64,000 nt of DNA, taken from NCBI GenBank assembly GCA_949948735.1, contig CATLGV010000002.1:1-64000 (forward strand), given 5' to 3'. Origin of the DNA: an uncultured Lachnospiraceae bacterium. Lineage in GTDB: Bacteria; Bacillota; Clostridia; Lachnospirales; Lachnospiraceae. Below, in pieces: positions 1 to 9,831 of the stretch (position 1 is the stretch's first letter; every line of letters starts with the position of its first letter). The translations under genes were made by a program, and so were the position numbers. The notes beneath the pieces were generated by a model. The model ran no database searches and was not told the DNA's origin. It saw nothing but the letters and a program-made list of their open reading frames with translations.

Positions 1-473
1 CTGCCATTAAACAAATTTACTATATGCCCTATGCCAAAAGTCACGCTCGAAACAATAATTGCGGATTTTATACCGTCCTTTTCCATTGCCTTGAAAAGAA
101 AACCTCTGAAAATCACTTCCTCCAAAAATCCAACGCAAAGCATACACGCAATACGGCAAACCGCTCCCGATAGTGAATAATTGACAGCAACACCGTTCCA
201 TAGATTTCCTGTTGCTAAGATAAAAAGCGGCACATAGTAAAGAAACCGACGGGCAGGAACAGGTGATTTACAAAGCCCATACCGTTTTTGCAACTTATTT
301 TTTCGGATAAAGACAAAAAGAATAATGGTCTGCAAAATACAAAAAATAGCGTTTGCAGAGTATTCAATCCCTATTTTTTCGTTTAACGGATATGCGAAAG
401 ATTGCAGAACACAATAAACCACTATCCATACAATCGCAAAAGCCTGTTCGTTTTTTTCATATAACTTTTTCAT
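1..473 (-). CDS. CPBP-family intramembrane metalloprotease (partial, runs off window start)
   Basis: Manual translation from ATG at 473 (minus): MKKLYEKNEQAFAIVWIVVYC...GFLEEVIFRGFLFKAM...SSVTFGIGHIVNLFNG; EExxxR and HxxN motifs; start overlaps the upstream gene's stop by 4 nt. Not in ORF track because it has no stop inside the window. Confidence 0.85.
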   Translation of the reverse strand, partial: MKKLYEKNEQAFAIVWIVVYCVLQSFAYPLNEKIGIEYSANAIFCILQTIILFVFIRKNKLQKRYGLCKSPVPARRFLYYVPLFILATGNLWNGVAVNYSLSGAVCRIACMLCVGFLEEVIFRGFLFKAMEKDGIKSAIIVSSVTFGIGHIVNLFNG

Positions 474-1042
474 TTTATTTCCTCCTGTATCGCTAATATC
501 GCACCTGTATATACCCGTTCCAAATGCTTTTCTATAAGTTTTTCATCATACTCCAATGAATTGTTGGCTATGATACTGGCATATCCATGAACAAACATCG
601 CAAGCGTTATAAAAACTTCTTTTGTCTGTTCAATATTCATATCCATTTCTTCCTGCATGGCAGAAAGAACAGGTATCAGTTCCTCGGAATTTATCATTTC
701 AAGCAGGCTGTTTTCAACAACAAATCCCGATTGAAACAGAAAGCGGAACAAATAAGGCTCTTCAACCGCAAAGCGGATATAATTCACCCCGATTCCAAGC
801 ATGATATCTTCCTGTGTTTCTGGAATGTTCATCAAATATTCCGTATGATAGTGATCTGTTTTTGTGTAAGCAGCTTTTCTTAATTCTTCAATCGTTGCAA
901 AATGGTACATAACGGGCTGTGTGGAACAGCTTAGCTTCTCTGATACTGTACGTGCATTGATGTTTTCCGCGCCCGTTTTGCGGGCAACCTCAAATGCGGC
1001 GTCGATAACCATATCTCTTGTGATTTTGGGTTTTGGCGGCAT
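470..1042 (-). CDS. TetR/AcrR-family transcriptional regulator
   Basis: N-terminal HTH pattern (ITRDMVIDAAFEVARKTGAENINARTVSEKLSCSTQPVMYHFATIEELR); 190 aa. Confidence 0.85.
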   Translation of the reverse strand: MPPKPKITRDMVIDAAFEVARKTGAENINARTVSEKLSCSTQPVMYHFATIEELRKAAYTKTDHYHTEYLMNIPETQEDIMLGIGVNYIRFAVEEPYLFRFLFQSGFVVENSLLEMINSEELIPVLSAMQEEMDMNIEQTKEVFITLAMFVHGYASIIANNSLEYDEKLIEKHLERVYTGAILAIQEEIK

Positions 1043-1060
1043 AGCGTCTCCTCCTGATTA

Positions 1061-1117
1061 ATAATTTACGTTATATAACATAAATTATATTGTAGGCCGC
1101 AATACTGATTTTGTCAA
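1061..1117 (-). promoter_or_regulatory. Promoter (TTGACA, 17 nt, TACAAT on minus strand) with a 28-bp near-perfect palindrome just downstream, likely TetR operator
   Basis: Minus strand TTGACA(1117-1112) N17 TACAAT(1094-1089); ATAATTTACGTTATATAACATAAATTAT at 1061-1088 with one mismatched pair. Confidence 0.75.
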
Positions 1118-1267
1118 TCCTTAGACGAAACCTCCGCCTGATTTGGTGAAGACGGCGGCGTTACACCCGGCAACACTTATTTTAAAAGGGGCCGGTAGTT
1201 TTCGGGATTGACAAAAGCGTCTGCCTGTTCTACAATAAAACGCATATAACATAACGTGACGTTGAAG

Positions 1268-1460
1268 AGGGATAGTACATTGTGGAAGCGTTCAGAGAGA
1301 AAATCGCACGGTGGGAGATTTTTACGCGGAAGCCATGGAACCGGCCTCGGAGTCCTGTATGAAAATACAGCGTAACGCCGGCGATAACGGTAAGAGGAGT
1401 AAAATCAGGGTGGTAACGCCGCAGCCAGGCCCCTATAGCAGGGGGATGGCTGCGTTTTTT
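1268..1460 (+). promoter_or_regulatory. T-box leader of proS (putative specifier CCA, 1333-1335)
   Basis: AGAGAG + GGTGGGAG stem I elements, T-box AGGGTGGTAACGCCG (1407-1421), GC-rich hairpin followed by T6 at 1455-1460; downstream gene is prolyl-tRNA synthetase. Confidence 0.9.
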
Positions 1461-1667
1461 ATGCACACGGGCGTCCCGGGGGAATATGTCAGCGGGAGCT
1501 GACGGACGCCCGGCGCGCAGGCAGGGGAAAGGCTTTCGCCTGCCTGATTATGCGCAGATCCGTGCAGGGGAAATATGCCGCTAAGGCGGCGCGCGGGGCG
1601 CGCGACGAGCAGGGAGAAAATTTTCCCTGCTCGATTAACAGAAAACCGCGAAAGGGAGGAAAAGAAA

Positions 1668-3107
1668 ATGGCAGAGGACAAAAAGCTGGTAGAGGCGATT
1701 ACCTCCATGGAGGAGGATTTCGCGCAGTGGTACACGGACATTGTAAAAAAGGCGGAGCTTTGCAGCTATTCCAGCGTGAAGGGCTGCATGATTATCAAGC
1801 CCGCGGGGTACGCCATCTGGGAGCAGATTCAGGCGCAGCTGGACGCGGAATTTAAGAAAACGGGCGTAGAGAATGTGTATATGCCCATGTTTATACCGGA
1901 GAGCCTGCTCCAGAAGGAAAAGGACCATGTAGAGGGCTTTGCGCCGGAGGTTGCGTGGGTGACGCAGGGCGGGCTGGAGCCTTTGCAGGAGAAGCTGTGC
2001 GTGCGTCCCACGTCGGAAACGCTGTTCTGCGATTTTTACGCAGGCGAAATACAATCCTACAGGGATTTGCCCAAGGTATACAATCAGTGGTGCTCCGTTG
2101 TGCGGTGGGAGAAGACGACGCGTCCGTTTTTGAGAAGCCGCGAGTTTTTGTGGCAGGAGGGGCATACGGCCCACGCCACGGCAGCGGAGGCGGAGGAGAG
2201 AACAATACAGATGCTCAACGTATATGCGGACTTTCTGCGGGACGTCCTTGCGATTCCGGTTGTAAAGGGACAGAAGACGGACCGGGAGAAGTTTGCCGGC
2301 GCGGAGGCGACCTACACGGTCGAGGCGCTGATGCATGACGGAAAGGCGCTGCAGTCCGCTACCAGCCATAATTTCGGCGACGGCTTTGCCAAAGCCTTTG
2401 GCATTCAGTACACCGATAAGGACAATACGCTCAAATATGTGCATCAGACCTCCTGGGGCCTGACAACGCGTCTGATTGGCGCGGTGATTATGGTGCACGG
2501 GGATGATTCGGGTCTCAAGCTCCCGCCCAGAGTAGCGCCGGTGCAGATTATGATCGTGCCCATCCAGCAGAAGAAGGAGGGCGTGCTCGACAAGGCGTAT
2601 GCGCTCAGAGACCGCCTTGCGGACAAGGGCTTCCGGGTAAAGGTGGACGATACGGACAAGAGCCCCGGCTGGAAGTTCAGCGAGTGTGAGATGCGGGGCG
2701 TTCCCTTCCGGATTGAAATCGGTCCCAAGGATATTGAGAATAATAAATGTGTGTTTGTGCGCCGCGACACAAGGGAGAAGCTGGAGATCTGCCTGGACGA
2801 GGCGGAGACGAGGGCGGCCGCGCTGCTGGAAACCATTCAGCAGGATATGTATGAGGCGGCAAAAAAGCATTTGGAATCGCACACCTACACGGCTGCCGCA
2901 TGGGAGGAATTCTGTGACACGATCAATAACAGGCCGGGCTTTGTGAAGGCAATGTGGTGCGGGGACGAGGCGTGCGAGGAGAAGATTAAGGATGAGCTGG
3001 CCGCTACGAGCCGCTGCATTCCCTTTGAACAGGAGCAAATCAGCGATAAATGCGTCTGCTGCGGCAAAGCCGCCAAAAAGATGGTGTACTGGGGCAGAGC
3101 CTATTAA
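1668..3107 (+). CDS. proS: Prolyl-tRNA synthetase
   Basis: [31 protein letters not shown]...; class II motifs ([39 protein letters not shown]); start moved to ATG 1668 after AGGGAGG. Confidence 0.95.
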   Translation: MAEDKKLVEAITSMEEDFAQWYTDIVKKAELCSYSSVKGCMIIKPAGYAIWEQIQAQLDAEFKKTGVENVYMPMFIPESLLQKEKDHVEGFAPEVAWVTQGGLEPLQEKLCVRPTSETLFCDFYAGEIQSYRDLPKVYNQWCSVVRWEKTTRPFLRSREFLWQEGHTAHATAAEAEERTIQMLNVYADFLRDVLAIPVVKGQKTDREKFAGAEATYTVEALMHDGKALQSATSHNFGDGFAKAFGIQYTDKDNTLKYVHQTSWGLTTRLIGAVIMVHGDDSGLKLPPRVAPVQIMIVPIQQKKEGVLDKAYALRDRLADKGFRVKVDDTDKSPGWKFSECEMRGVPFRIEIGPKDIENNKCVFVRRDTREKLEICLDEAETRAAALLETIQQDMYEAAKKHLESHTYTAAAWEEFCDTINNRPGFVKAMWCGDEACEEKIKDELAATSRCIPFEQEQISDKCVCCGKAAKKMVYWGRAY

Positions 3108-3134
3108 GGAAACGCTGATTAAAGAATAGGCTGC

Positions 3135-5576
3135 ATGAAGGGGCAGGAAATGTGGAAAAAATTTTTTAGTCTGTGTAAATATCTGGGCGGAAATTTCATG
3201 TCCGATATTATATTTTATATCGTTACCACCTTTGTAGCCGTGCTTACCATATGGATAGCAGCTACGGGGCCGGTCCAGCCCCATTTTGAATCGCTTGCAA
3301 ACAATGACGTATGGTTTGGGGAGGGCTGGTATTATACGGATGCCGAGGGGGCGCAGGGCGCGCCGGTAAGCGCCTTTCAAAAGAGCTATATGCGTGCGCG
3401 CGCGCAGGACAATCAGGTTACGATCACAAAGGTGCTTGATTTCACCCCGTCCCCCGGGGAGTATCTGTGCTTTCGGGTAAAGACGCAGGGCGTGACATTG
3501 TATGTGAATGGTGAGCTTTATTATAAAGAAGCGTTCCGCGATAAATACCTGAATTATACGTTAAATATGTACGGACTCCACCAGCTTGCGCTGGACGGCC
3601 TGCGGGAGGGAGACCGTCTGACGCTGACGCTCGCAACGCGCAGGGCGGATTACTTTATCATACAGTTTCCGGCAATCGGGGACAGGTACGCGCTGACGGC
3701 CTATATTCTGGAGCGGTCGCGGTTCCATATCTTCATCTGCGTGATTCTTGTGGTGCTGATTGTTTTTATGATGCTGGCCAACCGGACGCCGGTCTTTTCC
3801 AGCTTCACGACAATCCGGAATAAGATACGATGGCTGATTATCTTTCTGATTACGGCCACGATTTATGTGGCGTCCGACAGCGGGTGTTTGGAGCTGTTCA
3901 TTCCGCAGATGTCTATTGCAAACTGGCTGACGGACACCTCGCTGCTGTTGATGCCGATTCCGCTGATTCTATATACGCAGCACGCGTTTTTCCCGGGGCA
4001 CCGACGGTATGAGGTGTTTGCGGGATTGGAGTTCCTGGTGGCGGTAGGCAGCATTCTTGCGTTTGCGGTCAATGCGTACGATATTGTCAATTCCTATAAA
4101 TATGTGCACCTGATTACCGCCGCCGCCATTGCGGGCTGTATAATCAGCTTTGTTCAGGAGAAGATGATGCCCGGCGTGGAGGTTGTCATCGGCTATACGG
4201 CGATTTGTACCGGAGCGCTTTTGAGCGTGATTGTCTACTGGGGCGGACTCCTGTATCCCCCGTCGGCGATACTCGGCATCGGCCTTGTGATTTTCGGCGG
4301 ATGCATGTTTATGTGGCTGCTCCGGAGCAATTACGAGCTGCGCCAGATGCGTGAGGAGGCGGAGCTTGTGCTGATGCAGCGCGATAAGAGGAGTGCGCAG
4401 GAGGCCAATGAGCAAAAAAGCAGATTCCTGTCCCACATGTCGCATGAGATTCGGACGCCGTTAAACGCGATAATGGGCATGAACGAGCTGATTATGCGCG
4501 ATACGGAGGATGAGGATATCCGAAGGTACGCGGTAAATATCCAGAATGCGGGCAGGACGCTGCTGGCGTTGATCAACGACGTGCTTGATTTCTCGAAAAT
4601 CGAGACGGGGAAAATGGACATTATCGCGTCCGACTACTCGCTGTCCTCGGCCTTAAACGACGTCGTGCTGATGATACAGAGCAGGGCGGCGGACAAGGGG
4701 CTGGAGCTGCGGCTGAATATCGATTCGAATATGCCGGATGTACTTCGCGGAGACGAAATCCGTATCAAGCAGGTGATTTTGAATCTGATGACCAATGCCG
4801 TCAAGTATACGGAGAAGGGATGGATTGAGCTTGCGGTCAATATTACGCCGATATCGGAGTATCTTGACGAGGCGGACGAGGTTCATCTGAATGTGGCCGT
4901 ATCGGACAGCGGCGTGGGCATACGGGAGCAGGAGCTTTCAAAGATCTTTGCAGAGTTTGAGCGTCTTGACAGGCTCAAACACCGCAGTATTGAAGGGACG
5001 GGGCTGGGACTGAGCATTACGTCAAAGCTGGTGTCCTTAATGGGCGGAACGATTTCCGTGGACAGCAGATACGGGGAAGGCTCGGTGTTCAGGGTCGTGA
5101 TACCGCAGCATGTAATATCCTGGGAGTTGATCGGAGATTATAAGTCGCGGTTTGAGCGCCTGAGCAACGAGGAAAAGCCCGAGAACACCGAGGTGGCGGA
5201 GTTCCCCGGGAAGCGGGTATTTGTTGTCGACGATAACGAGATGAATCTGGAGGTCATTGCCTCGATACTGGAGATGCTGCAAATCGATGTGGCGCGCGCA
5301 AGCGACGGACACAGCGCAATGAACCGCCTTGACAAAGAGAAATACGATCTCATTTTGACGGATGATATGATGCCAGAGGTAAGCGGGACGGATCTGATGC
5401 AGTATCTGAAGAACTGCCCGGAGAGCGCAAGCCATAAGACGCCGGTGGTGGTTCTCACCGCCAATGCGGTGGTGGGCGCCAGGGAAGAATATATCCGGAA
5501 AGGCTTCGACGATTATATGGCGAAGCCGATAGATATTGATATTTTGCAGAAAATACTAATGAAATACTTAAAATAA
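3135..5576 (+). CDS. Membrane-bound hybrid sensor histidine kinase with C-terminal receiver
   Basis: Multiple TM segments, HisKA (FLSHMSHEIRTPLNAIMGMNELI), HATPase (GTGLGLSITSKLVSLMGG), receiver (VFVVDDNEMNLEVI...LILTDDMMPE...PVVVLTANA...AKPID). Confidence 0.93.
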   Translation: MKGQEMWKKFFSLCKYLGGNFMSDIIFYIVTTFVAVLTIWIAATGPVQPHFESLANNDVWFGEGWYYTDAEGAQGAPVSAFQKSYMRARAQDNQVTITKVLDFTPSPGEYLCFRVKTQGVTLYVNGELYYKEAFRDKYLNYTLNMYGLHQLALDGLREGDRLTLTLATRRADYFIIQFPAIGDRYALTAYILERSRFHIFICVILVVLIVFMMLANRTPVFSSFTTIRNKIRWLIIFLITATIYVASDSGCLELFIPQMSIANWLTDTSLLLMPIPLILYTQHAFFPGHRRYEVFAGLEFLVAVGSILAFAVNAYDIVNSYKYVHLITAAAIAGCIISFVQEKMMPGVEVVIGYTAICTGALLSVIVYWGGLLYPPSAILGIGLVIFGGCMFMWLLRSNYELRQMREEAELVLMQRDKRSAQEANEQKSRFLSHMSHEIRTPLNAIMGMNELIMRDTEDEDIRRYAVNIQNAGRTLLALINDVLDFSKIETGKMDIIASDYSLSSALNDVVLMIQSRAADKGLELRLNIDSNMPDVLRGDEIRIKQVILNLMTNAVKYTEKGWIELAVNITPISEYLDEADEVHLNVAVSDSGVGIREQELSKIFAEFERLDRLKHRSIEGTGLGLSITSKLVSLMGGTISVDSRYGEGSVFRVVIPQHVISWELIGDYKSRFERLSNEEKPENTEVAEFPGKRVFVVDDNEMNLEVIASILEMLQIDVARASDGHSAMNRLDKEKYDLILTDDMMPEVSGTDLMQYLKNCPESASHKTPVVVLTANAVVGAREEYIRKGFDDYMAKPIDIDILQKILMKYLK

Positions 5577-5720
5577 CGTTTTTTTTCGTGAAAAACACGA
5601 TTTTGAGAATATTCCCGAAAAATCATTGACTTTTATTATGAAAAGAAGGACAATAGGGAATGACTTAATTTTCAGGCCCGATTCAGCACTTATGAGATTG
5701 ATTTTGTGGAGGGGTTTAGT

Positions 5721-5975
5721 GTGTTAAGAAAAGAAGTTACGGTTAAGGAAATTGATAAGAAGTATGATCATCCGCTTGCTGAGATGGTGCAGATTGCCAA
5801 TCAGTTTAAGAGTGAAATCATACTTGAATGTGAGAAGTACAGCATTAATGCAAAGAGCATTATGGGTATTATCGCATTTAACCCTTCAGAAGGCATGACG
5901 ATTACCGTGTGCGTAAACGGTGACGATGAGAAGGAGGCCGCTGCGGCTATGGCAAAGTTTCTCGCCTGTGAGTAA
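5721..5975 (+). CDS. HPr-like (Crh-like) protein lacking the active-site histidine
   Basis: GTG start after GGAGGGG; MLRKEVTVKEIDKKYDHPLAEMVQIANQFKSEIILECEKYSINAKSIMGIIAF... matches HPr fold around VNAKSIMG. Confidence 0.8.
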   Translation: MLRKEVTVKEIDKKYDHPLAEMVQIANQFKSEIILECEKYSINAKSIMGIIAFNPSEGMTITVCVNGDDEKEAAAAMAKFLACE

Positions 5976-5995
5976 AATGCTTTGACAAAAGTCAT

Positions 5996-6033
5996 AATTG
6001 AATATTCAATTTTGCAAAAAAATGTGGTATAAT
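5996..6033 (+). promoter_or_regulatory. Perfect 16-bp palindrome AATTGAATATTCAATT followed by TATAAT (-10) upstream of ldhA-like gene
   Basis: 5996-6011 palindrome; TATAAT 6028-6033. Confidence 0.55.
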
Positions 6034-6113
6034 AGTCAGAAGTAGCTGTTGCGCCACATTTTTTTTCGTTTGTTACATAAACTAAGCAAAAAGATTATGG
6101 AGGCAAACAAGAC

Positions 6114-7112
6114 ATGAAAATTGCATTTTATTCTACGAAGCCCTATGACAGAACCTATTTCGAGCCGATGAGCGCGGAATACGGCATTGATCTGCACTTT
6201 TTTGAAGTGCCCTGTAATGAGGAGACGGTTCCGCTTGCGGCAGGGCATGACGCGCTGTGCATATTTGTGAATGATTATCTGAACGAGGAGATGATCGACA
6301 GGCTTGCCCAGATGGGCGTGAAGGCGGTTCTGCTTCGCTGTGCCGGCTTTAACAATGTGGATATCAAGGCGGCGGCCAGACACGGCATACCGGTTCTTCG
6401 GGTGCCCAGCTATTCGCCGGAGGCGGTTGCCGAGTACGCGACGGCGCTGCTTTTGACCGTCAACCGTTACACCCACAGGGCGTATACCAGAACCCGCGAT
6501 TTCAACATGAACATCAACGGATTTATGGGCATGGACCTGCACGGAAAGACAGCGGGCGTGGTGGGTACGGGACGCATCGGTCAGGCGATGATACGTATTT
6601 TGAAGGGCTTTGGCATGAAGATACTGGCTTATGATCCGTATCCCAACGAGAGCCTCGGTGTCGAATATACCACGATTGAGCAGCTTTTCAGAAGCGCCGA
6701 CGTGATTACCCTGCATTGTCCGCTGACGCCGGAGACAAAGCATATTGTACAGGCTAAGACGATAGCGCTGATGAAGGACGACATATATCTGATCAATACC
6801 TCACGGGGCGATTTGATACGCACAAAGGATTTGATTGACGGCCTGCTGAGCAAAAAGTTTGCCGGGGTTGCGCTGGACGTTTATGAGGAGGAGAGCGGCG
6901 TGTTTTACGAGGACCGTTCGAACGATATTATGGATGACCAGAATCTGGCACGGCTTACGACCTTCCCGAATGTGATTGTCACCTCACATATGGGATTTTT
7001 CACGAGGGAGGCAGTGCGCGCGATTGCCGAGGTGACGCTGAAAAACGCGGACGCGGTGCAAAAGGGTCTGCCGTTGGAGAATGTGGTGCTTCCGCCGGAT
7101 GAGAACGCATGA
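6114..7112 (+). CDS. ldhA: 2-hydroxyacid dehydrogenase, D-lactate dehydrogenase type
   Basis: GKTAGVVGTGRIGQAMIRILKGFGMKILAYDP, TLHCPLTPETKHIV, NTSRGDLI; 332 aa. Confidence 0.88.
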   Translation: MKIAFYSTKPYDRTYFEPMSAEYGIDLHFFEVPCNEETVPLAAGHDALCIFVNDYLNEEMIDRLAQMGVKAVLLRCAGFNNVDIKAAARHGIPVLRVPSYSPEAVAEYATALLLTVNRYTHRAYTRTRDFNMNINGFMGMDLHGKTAGVVGTGRIGQAMIRILKGFGMKILAYDPYPNESLGVEYTTIEQLFRSADVITLHCPLTPETKHIVQAKTIALMKDDIYLINTSRGDLIRTKDLIDGLLSKKFAGVALDVYEEESGVFYEDRSNDIMDDQNLARLTTFPNVIVTSHMGFFTREAVRAIAEVTLKNADAVQKGLPLENVVLPPDENA

Positions 7113-7172
7113 ACTATTTCCTTTTCGGAAAGAGAAGTCTTTTACAGGGCTGTGGTGAAATGAAGGTTGATT

Positions 7173-7640
7173 ATGAAGATAACAGTACGTTCCGCTTACC
7201 GCGATGAATGGGATGACGCGATGGCGCTTGCCTGGCGCACATTTATGAAATTTGAAGCCGCGGATTACACACAGCAGGGGATTAAGAGCTTTCAGGATTT
7301 TATCACGGACAATGTGCTCTACAGAATGTTCGTGATAGGGCTCTACCAGCTGTTTGCCGCCTTTGACGGCAGCAGGATGGTAGGCATGATAAGCCTGAGG
7401 AACCAGACGCATATTTCCCTGCTGTTTGTAGACGAGCAGTATCACCGGATGGGCGTCGGCAGGAATCTGATAGAGCATATCTGCAATTATGTGCTGTGTG
7501 AGGAAGGACAAAGCCATGTGACCGTCAACGCGGCGCCCTATGCGGTGGATTTTTACCATAAGGTGGGTTTTTGCGATACGCATGATGAGGAAATCAGTGA
7601 AGGCATCCGATATACGCCGATGGAGCGTGTTTTCAGATGA
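7173..7640 (+). CDS. GNAT-family N-acetyltransferase
   Basis: ISLLFVDEQYHRMGVGRNLIEHICNYV...VTVNAAPYAVDFYHKVGF. Confidence 0.88.
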   Translation: MKITVRSAYRDEWDDAMALAWRTFMKFEAADYTQQGIKSFQDFITDNVLYRMFVIGLYQLFAAFDGSRMVGMISLRNQTHISLLFVDEQYHRMGVGRNLIEHICNYVLCEEGQSHVTVNAAPYAVDFYHKVGFCDTHDEEISEGIRYTPMERVFR

Positions 7641-7673
7641 GTCTTCCCAATAATAAATGAAGGAGGTGGGTGT

Positions 7674-8927
7674 GTGTCAGTAGAATATATTACCAGCAAG
7701 GATATGTGTAATCTGATATACGAAACCCTTAGGCTTATGGATAAGCCGTTAGCGCACCACGGAATGCGGGTGAGCTATATTATGTCAAAGCTGCTGGAGC
7801 GCAGAGGGAATTACGAGAAATACGAGATTGCGGACATGATGGTGCTGGGCATGCTGCACGACATCGGCGCGTACAAGACGGACGATGTGCGCAAGCAGCT
7901 TACTTTTGATGCGAAAAACACGGTGCCGCACTCCGTGTACGGTTATCTGTTTTTGAAGTACCTTTCGCCGTTGGATGAGCTGTCCAAGATGATACTGTAT
8001 CATCACATGGATTACACGAAGACAAAGGATCTGGAGTACCGGTACCGGTTTGAGCTTGAAATTCTCAAGGTCGCGGAGATCATGGACATATGGATGCGGG
8101 CCTTCGGTGAGAAGTTTGACATCTCCCTGTTCCAGCGGTATTCCGGGACAAAGTTTGACCCCAAGGTATGTACGCTGCTCGAGCAGGTTATCGCGGAGAC
8201 GGATATTCTTGACAAGCTCAAGGACGGCCTGTATAAAGAAGAGTTCAACAAATGCATGGAGTACATTCTTTTGTCGGACGATGAGAAGGATAAGTACCTC
8301 AAGATGCTGATGTATTGTACCGGCCTTAAGGATGAGCGGATGGTGTCGGAGACGATTGCGACTATCTATGTGAGCAGGGAGCTTGCAAGGAAGATCCGCA
8401 TCAGCGAGGTGGACAAGAACGAAATCTATTACGCGGCTCTTTTACATGATATCGGGATGCTTCCGCTGCCCAGCGACCTTCTGAACGCCCCGAGAGTACT
8501 GGATGAGGCAGAGAAAAACCTCATTCACACACATATTGAGATTATGGAGCAGACCCTGGCGGGCAAAATATCCGAGAATATCATTTCGATTGCGTCAAGG
8601 CACCACGAGCGCTTTGACGGCAGCGGATATCCCAGAGGCCTCAAGGGCGGCGTTATGAACAGCAAGGACGCTATTCTGCAGGTAGCGGAGTATGTGGTCA
8701 ACGCGCGTGAAGATAAGCCCTACAGAAAAGCGCACTCCAAGGAGGAGATTATCGCAGACCTCAACGCGGGGATTGTTTCTGGAAGGTATGACGGGATTGT
8801 GGCGGATACCTTTCTGAAGTATTTTGACGAAATCATGGATAAGGCGACGCAGAAGGCGGAAGCGGCGCTCGTCACACATCAGAAGCTGCGGCGCAATTAC
8901 GAACAGGTATATACGAGTCTTCAATAG
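7674..8927 (+). CDS. HD-GYP-type phosphohydrolase with tandem HD regions
   Basis: N-terminal LGMLHDIGAYKTDD and C-terminal ALLHDIGMLPLP...RHHERFDGSGYPRGL; GTG start after GGAGGTGG. Confidence 0.85.
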   Translation: MSVEYITSKDMCNLIYETLRLMDKPLAHHGMRVSYIMSKLLERRGNYEKYEIADMMVLGMLHDIGAYKTDDVRKQLTFDAKNTVPHSVYGYLFLKYLSPLDELSKMILYHHMDYTKTKDLEYRYRFELEILKVAEIMDIWMRAFGEKFDISLFQRYSGTKFDPKVCTLLEQVIAETDILDKLKDGLYKEEFNKCMEYILLSDDEKDKYLKMLMYCTGLKDERMVSETIATIYVSRELARKIRISEVDKNEIYYAALLHDIGMLPLPSDLLNAPRVLDEAEKNLIHTHIEIMEQTLAGKISENIISIASRHHERFDGSGYPRGLKGGVMNSKDAILQVAEYVVNAREDKPYRKAHSKEEIIADLNAGIVSGRYDGIVADTFLKYFDEIMDKATQKAEAALVTHQKLRRNYEQVYTSLQ

Positions 8928-8973
8928 CGGGCCTGCTGTTGAAGACCGGCAATAACAAAAAGGGGAATGATAT

Positions 8974-9831
8974 ATGTTTAAACTAGACAGCCCGCTGATG
9001 AACTTCCTGAACAAGGTTGCGGATATTATGATTTTGAATGCGATGTTCCTGCTGTGCAGTATACCGATTATCACGATAGGCGCATCCTTCTCCGCGGCGT
9101 ACTATATGGGCTATAAGATGGTTAAAAACGAGGAGAGCTATATTGCGAAGGGGTTTTTAAAGGCCTTTAAGGAGAATTTCAGGCAGTCGACCATTATCTG
9201 GGTGCTTGTGCTGCTTGTGATTGGCATTCTGGCTGCGGATTACCGCATCATCCTTTACTCGGGGATTGAGTTTGCGCAGTGGATACGGATTTCCACGGTT
9301 ACGGTAACGCTGATTATAGCGATGGGCGTTGTATTTGTGTTTGCTCTGCAGGCGCGCTACACCAACACGGTCAAAAATACCATCAGAAATTCCTTCCTGA
9401 TGGCGCTGTCCCATCTGCCGACGGCATTTCTGCTGATCGTGGTGTATGCGGTTCCGGTTGTGATATTCTATTTTGTGCCGCAGATTTTGCCGGCGCTGGT
9501 GCTCCTGTCGATGGGGGCGGTGCTCTATTTCAAATCCTTTCTGCTGCTTCGGGTATTTGCCAAGTATGAGGGAAGGCTGCTGGATAAGGAGGCTGAGGAG
9601 GAAGACGGCGGGGATCCGGACGGCGGCATCTTTGCCGAAAGCGAGCGCATGGAGCTTGCGGAGGCAGACGCGGCGGAGTCTGCGGAAACAGAAGCGGATA
9701 CGGATGCGACGGAGTCCGCGGAATCGGAGCAGCCTGCGGACAGGGAAATGGCGGAGCCTGCGGAAACAGAAACGCCTGCGGATACGGATGAGACAGAATC
9801 GCAGGAGGCCGCAAAAGCAGACGAGACGTAA
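8974..9831 (+). CDS. YesL/DUF624-type membrane protein with acidic repetitive C-terminal tail
   Basis: Multi-TM N-terminal ~200 aa; tail of repeated Ala/Glu/Thr/Asp (AESAETEADTDATESAESEQPADREMAEPAETETPADTDETES). Confidence 0.7.
   Translation: MFKLDSPLMNFLNKVADIMILNAMFLLCSIPIITIGASFSAAYYMGYKMVKNEESYIAKGFLKAFKENFRQSTIIWVLVLLVIGILAADYRIILYSGIEFAQWIRISTVTVTLIIAMGVVFVFALQARYTNTVKNTIRNSFLMALSHLPTAFLLIVVYAVPVVIFYFVPQILPALVLLSMGAVLYFKSFLLLRVFAKYEGRLLDKEAEEEDGGDPDGGIFAESERMELAEADAAESAETEADTDATESAESEQPADREMAEPAETETPADTDETESQEAAKADET

Noticed and set aside
1635-3380. 581-aa minus-strand ORF antisense to proS
   Set aside because: Shadow ORF from codon bias; composition (Arg/Leu/His rich) and lack of motifs or a credible SD; proS on the plus strand is certain
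5996-6011. Rex-binding site in the ldhA-like promoter
   Set aside because: Half-sites TTGAA/TTCAA do not fit the Rex consensus I know; kept only as an unassigned palindrome
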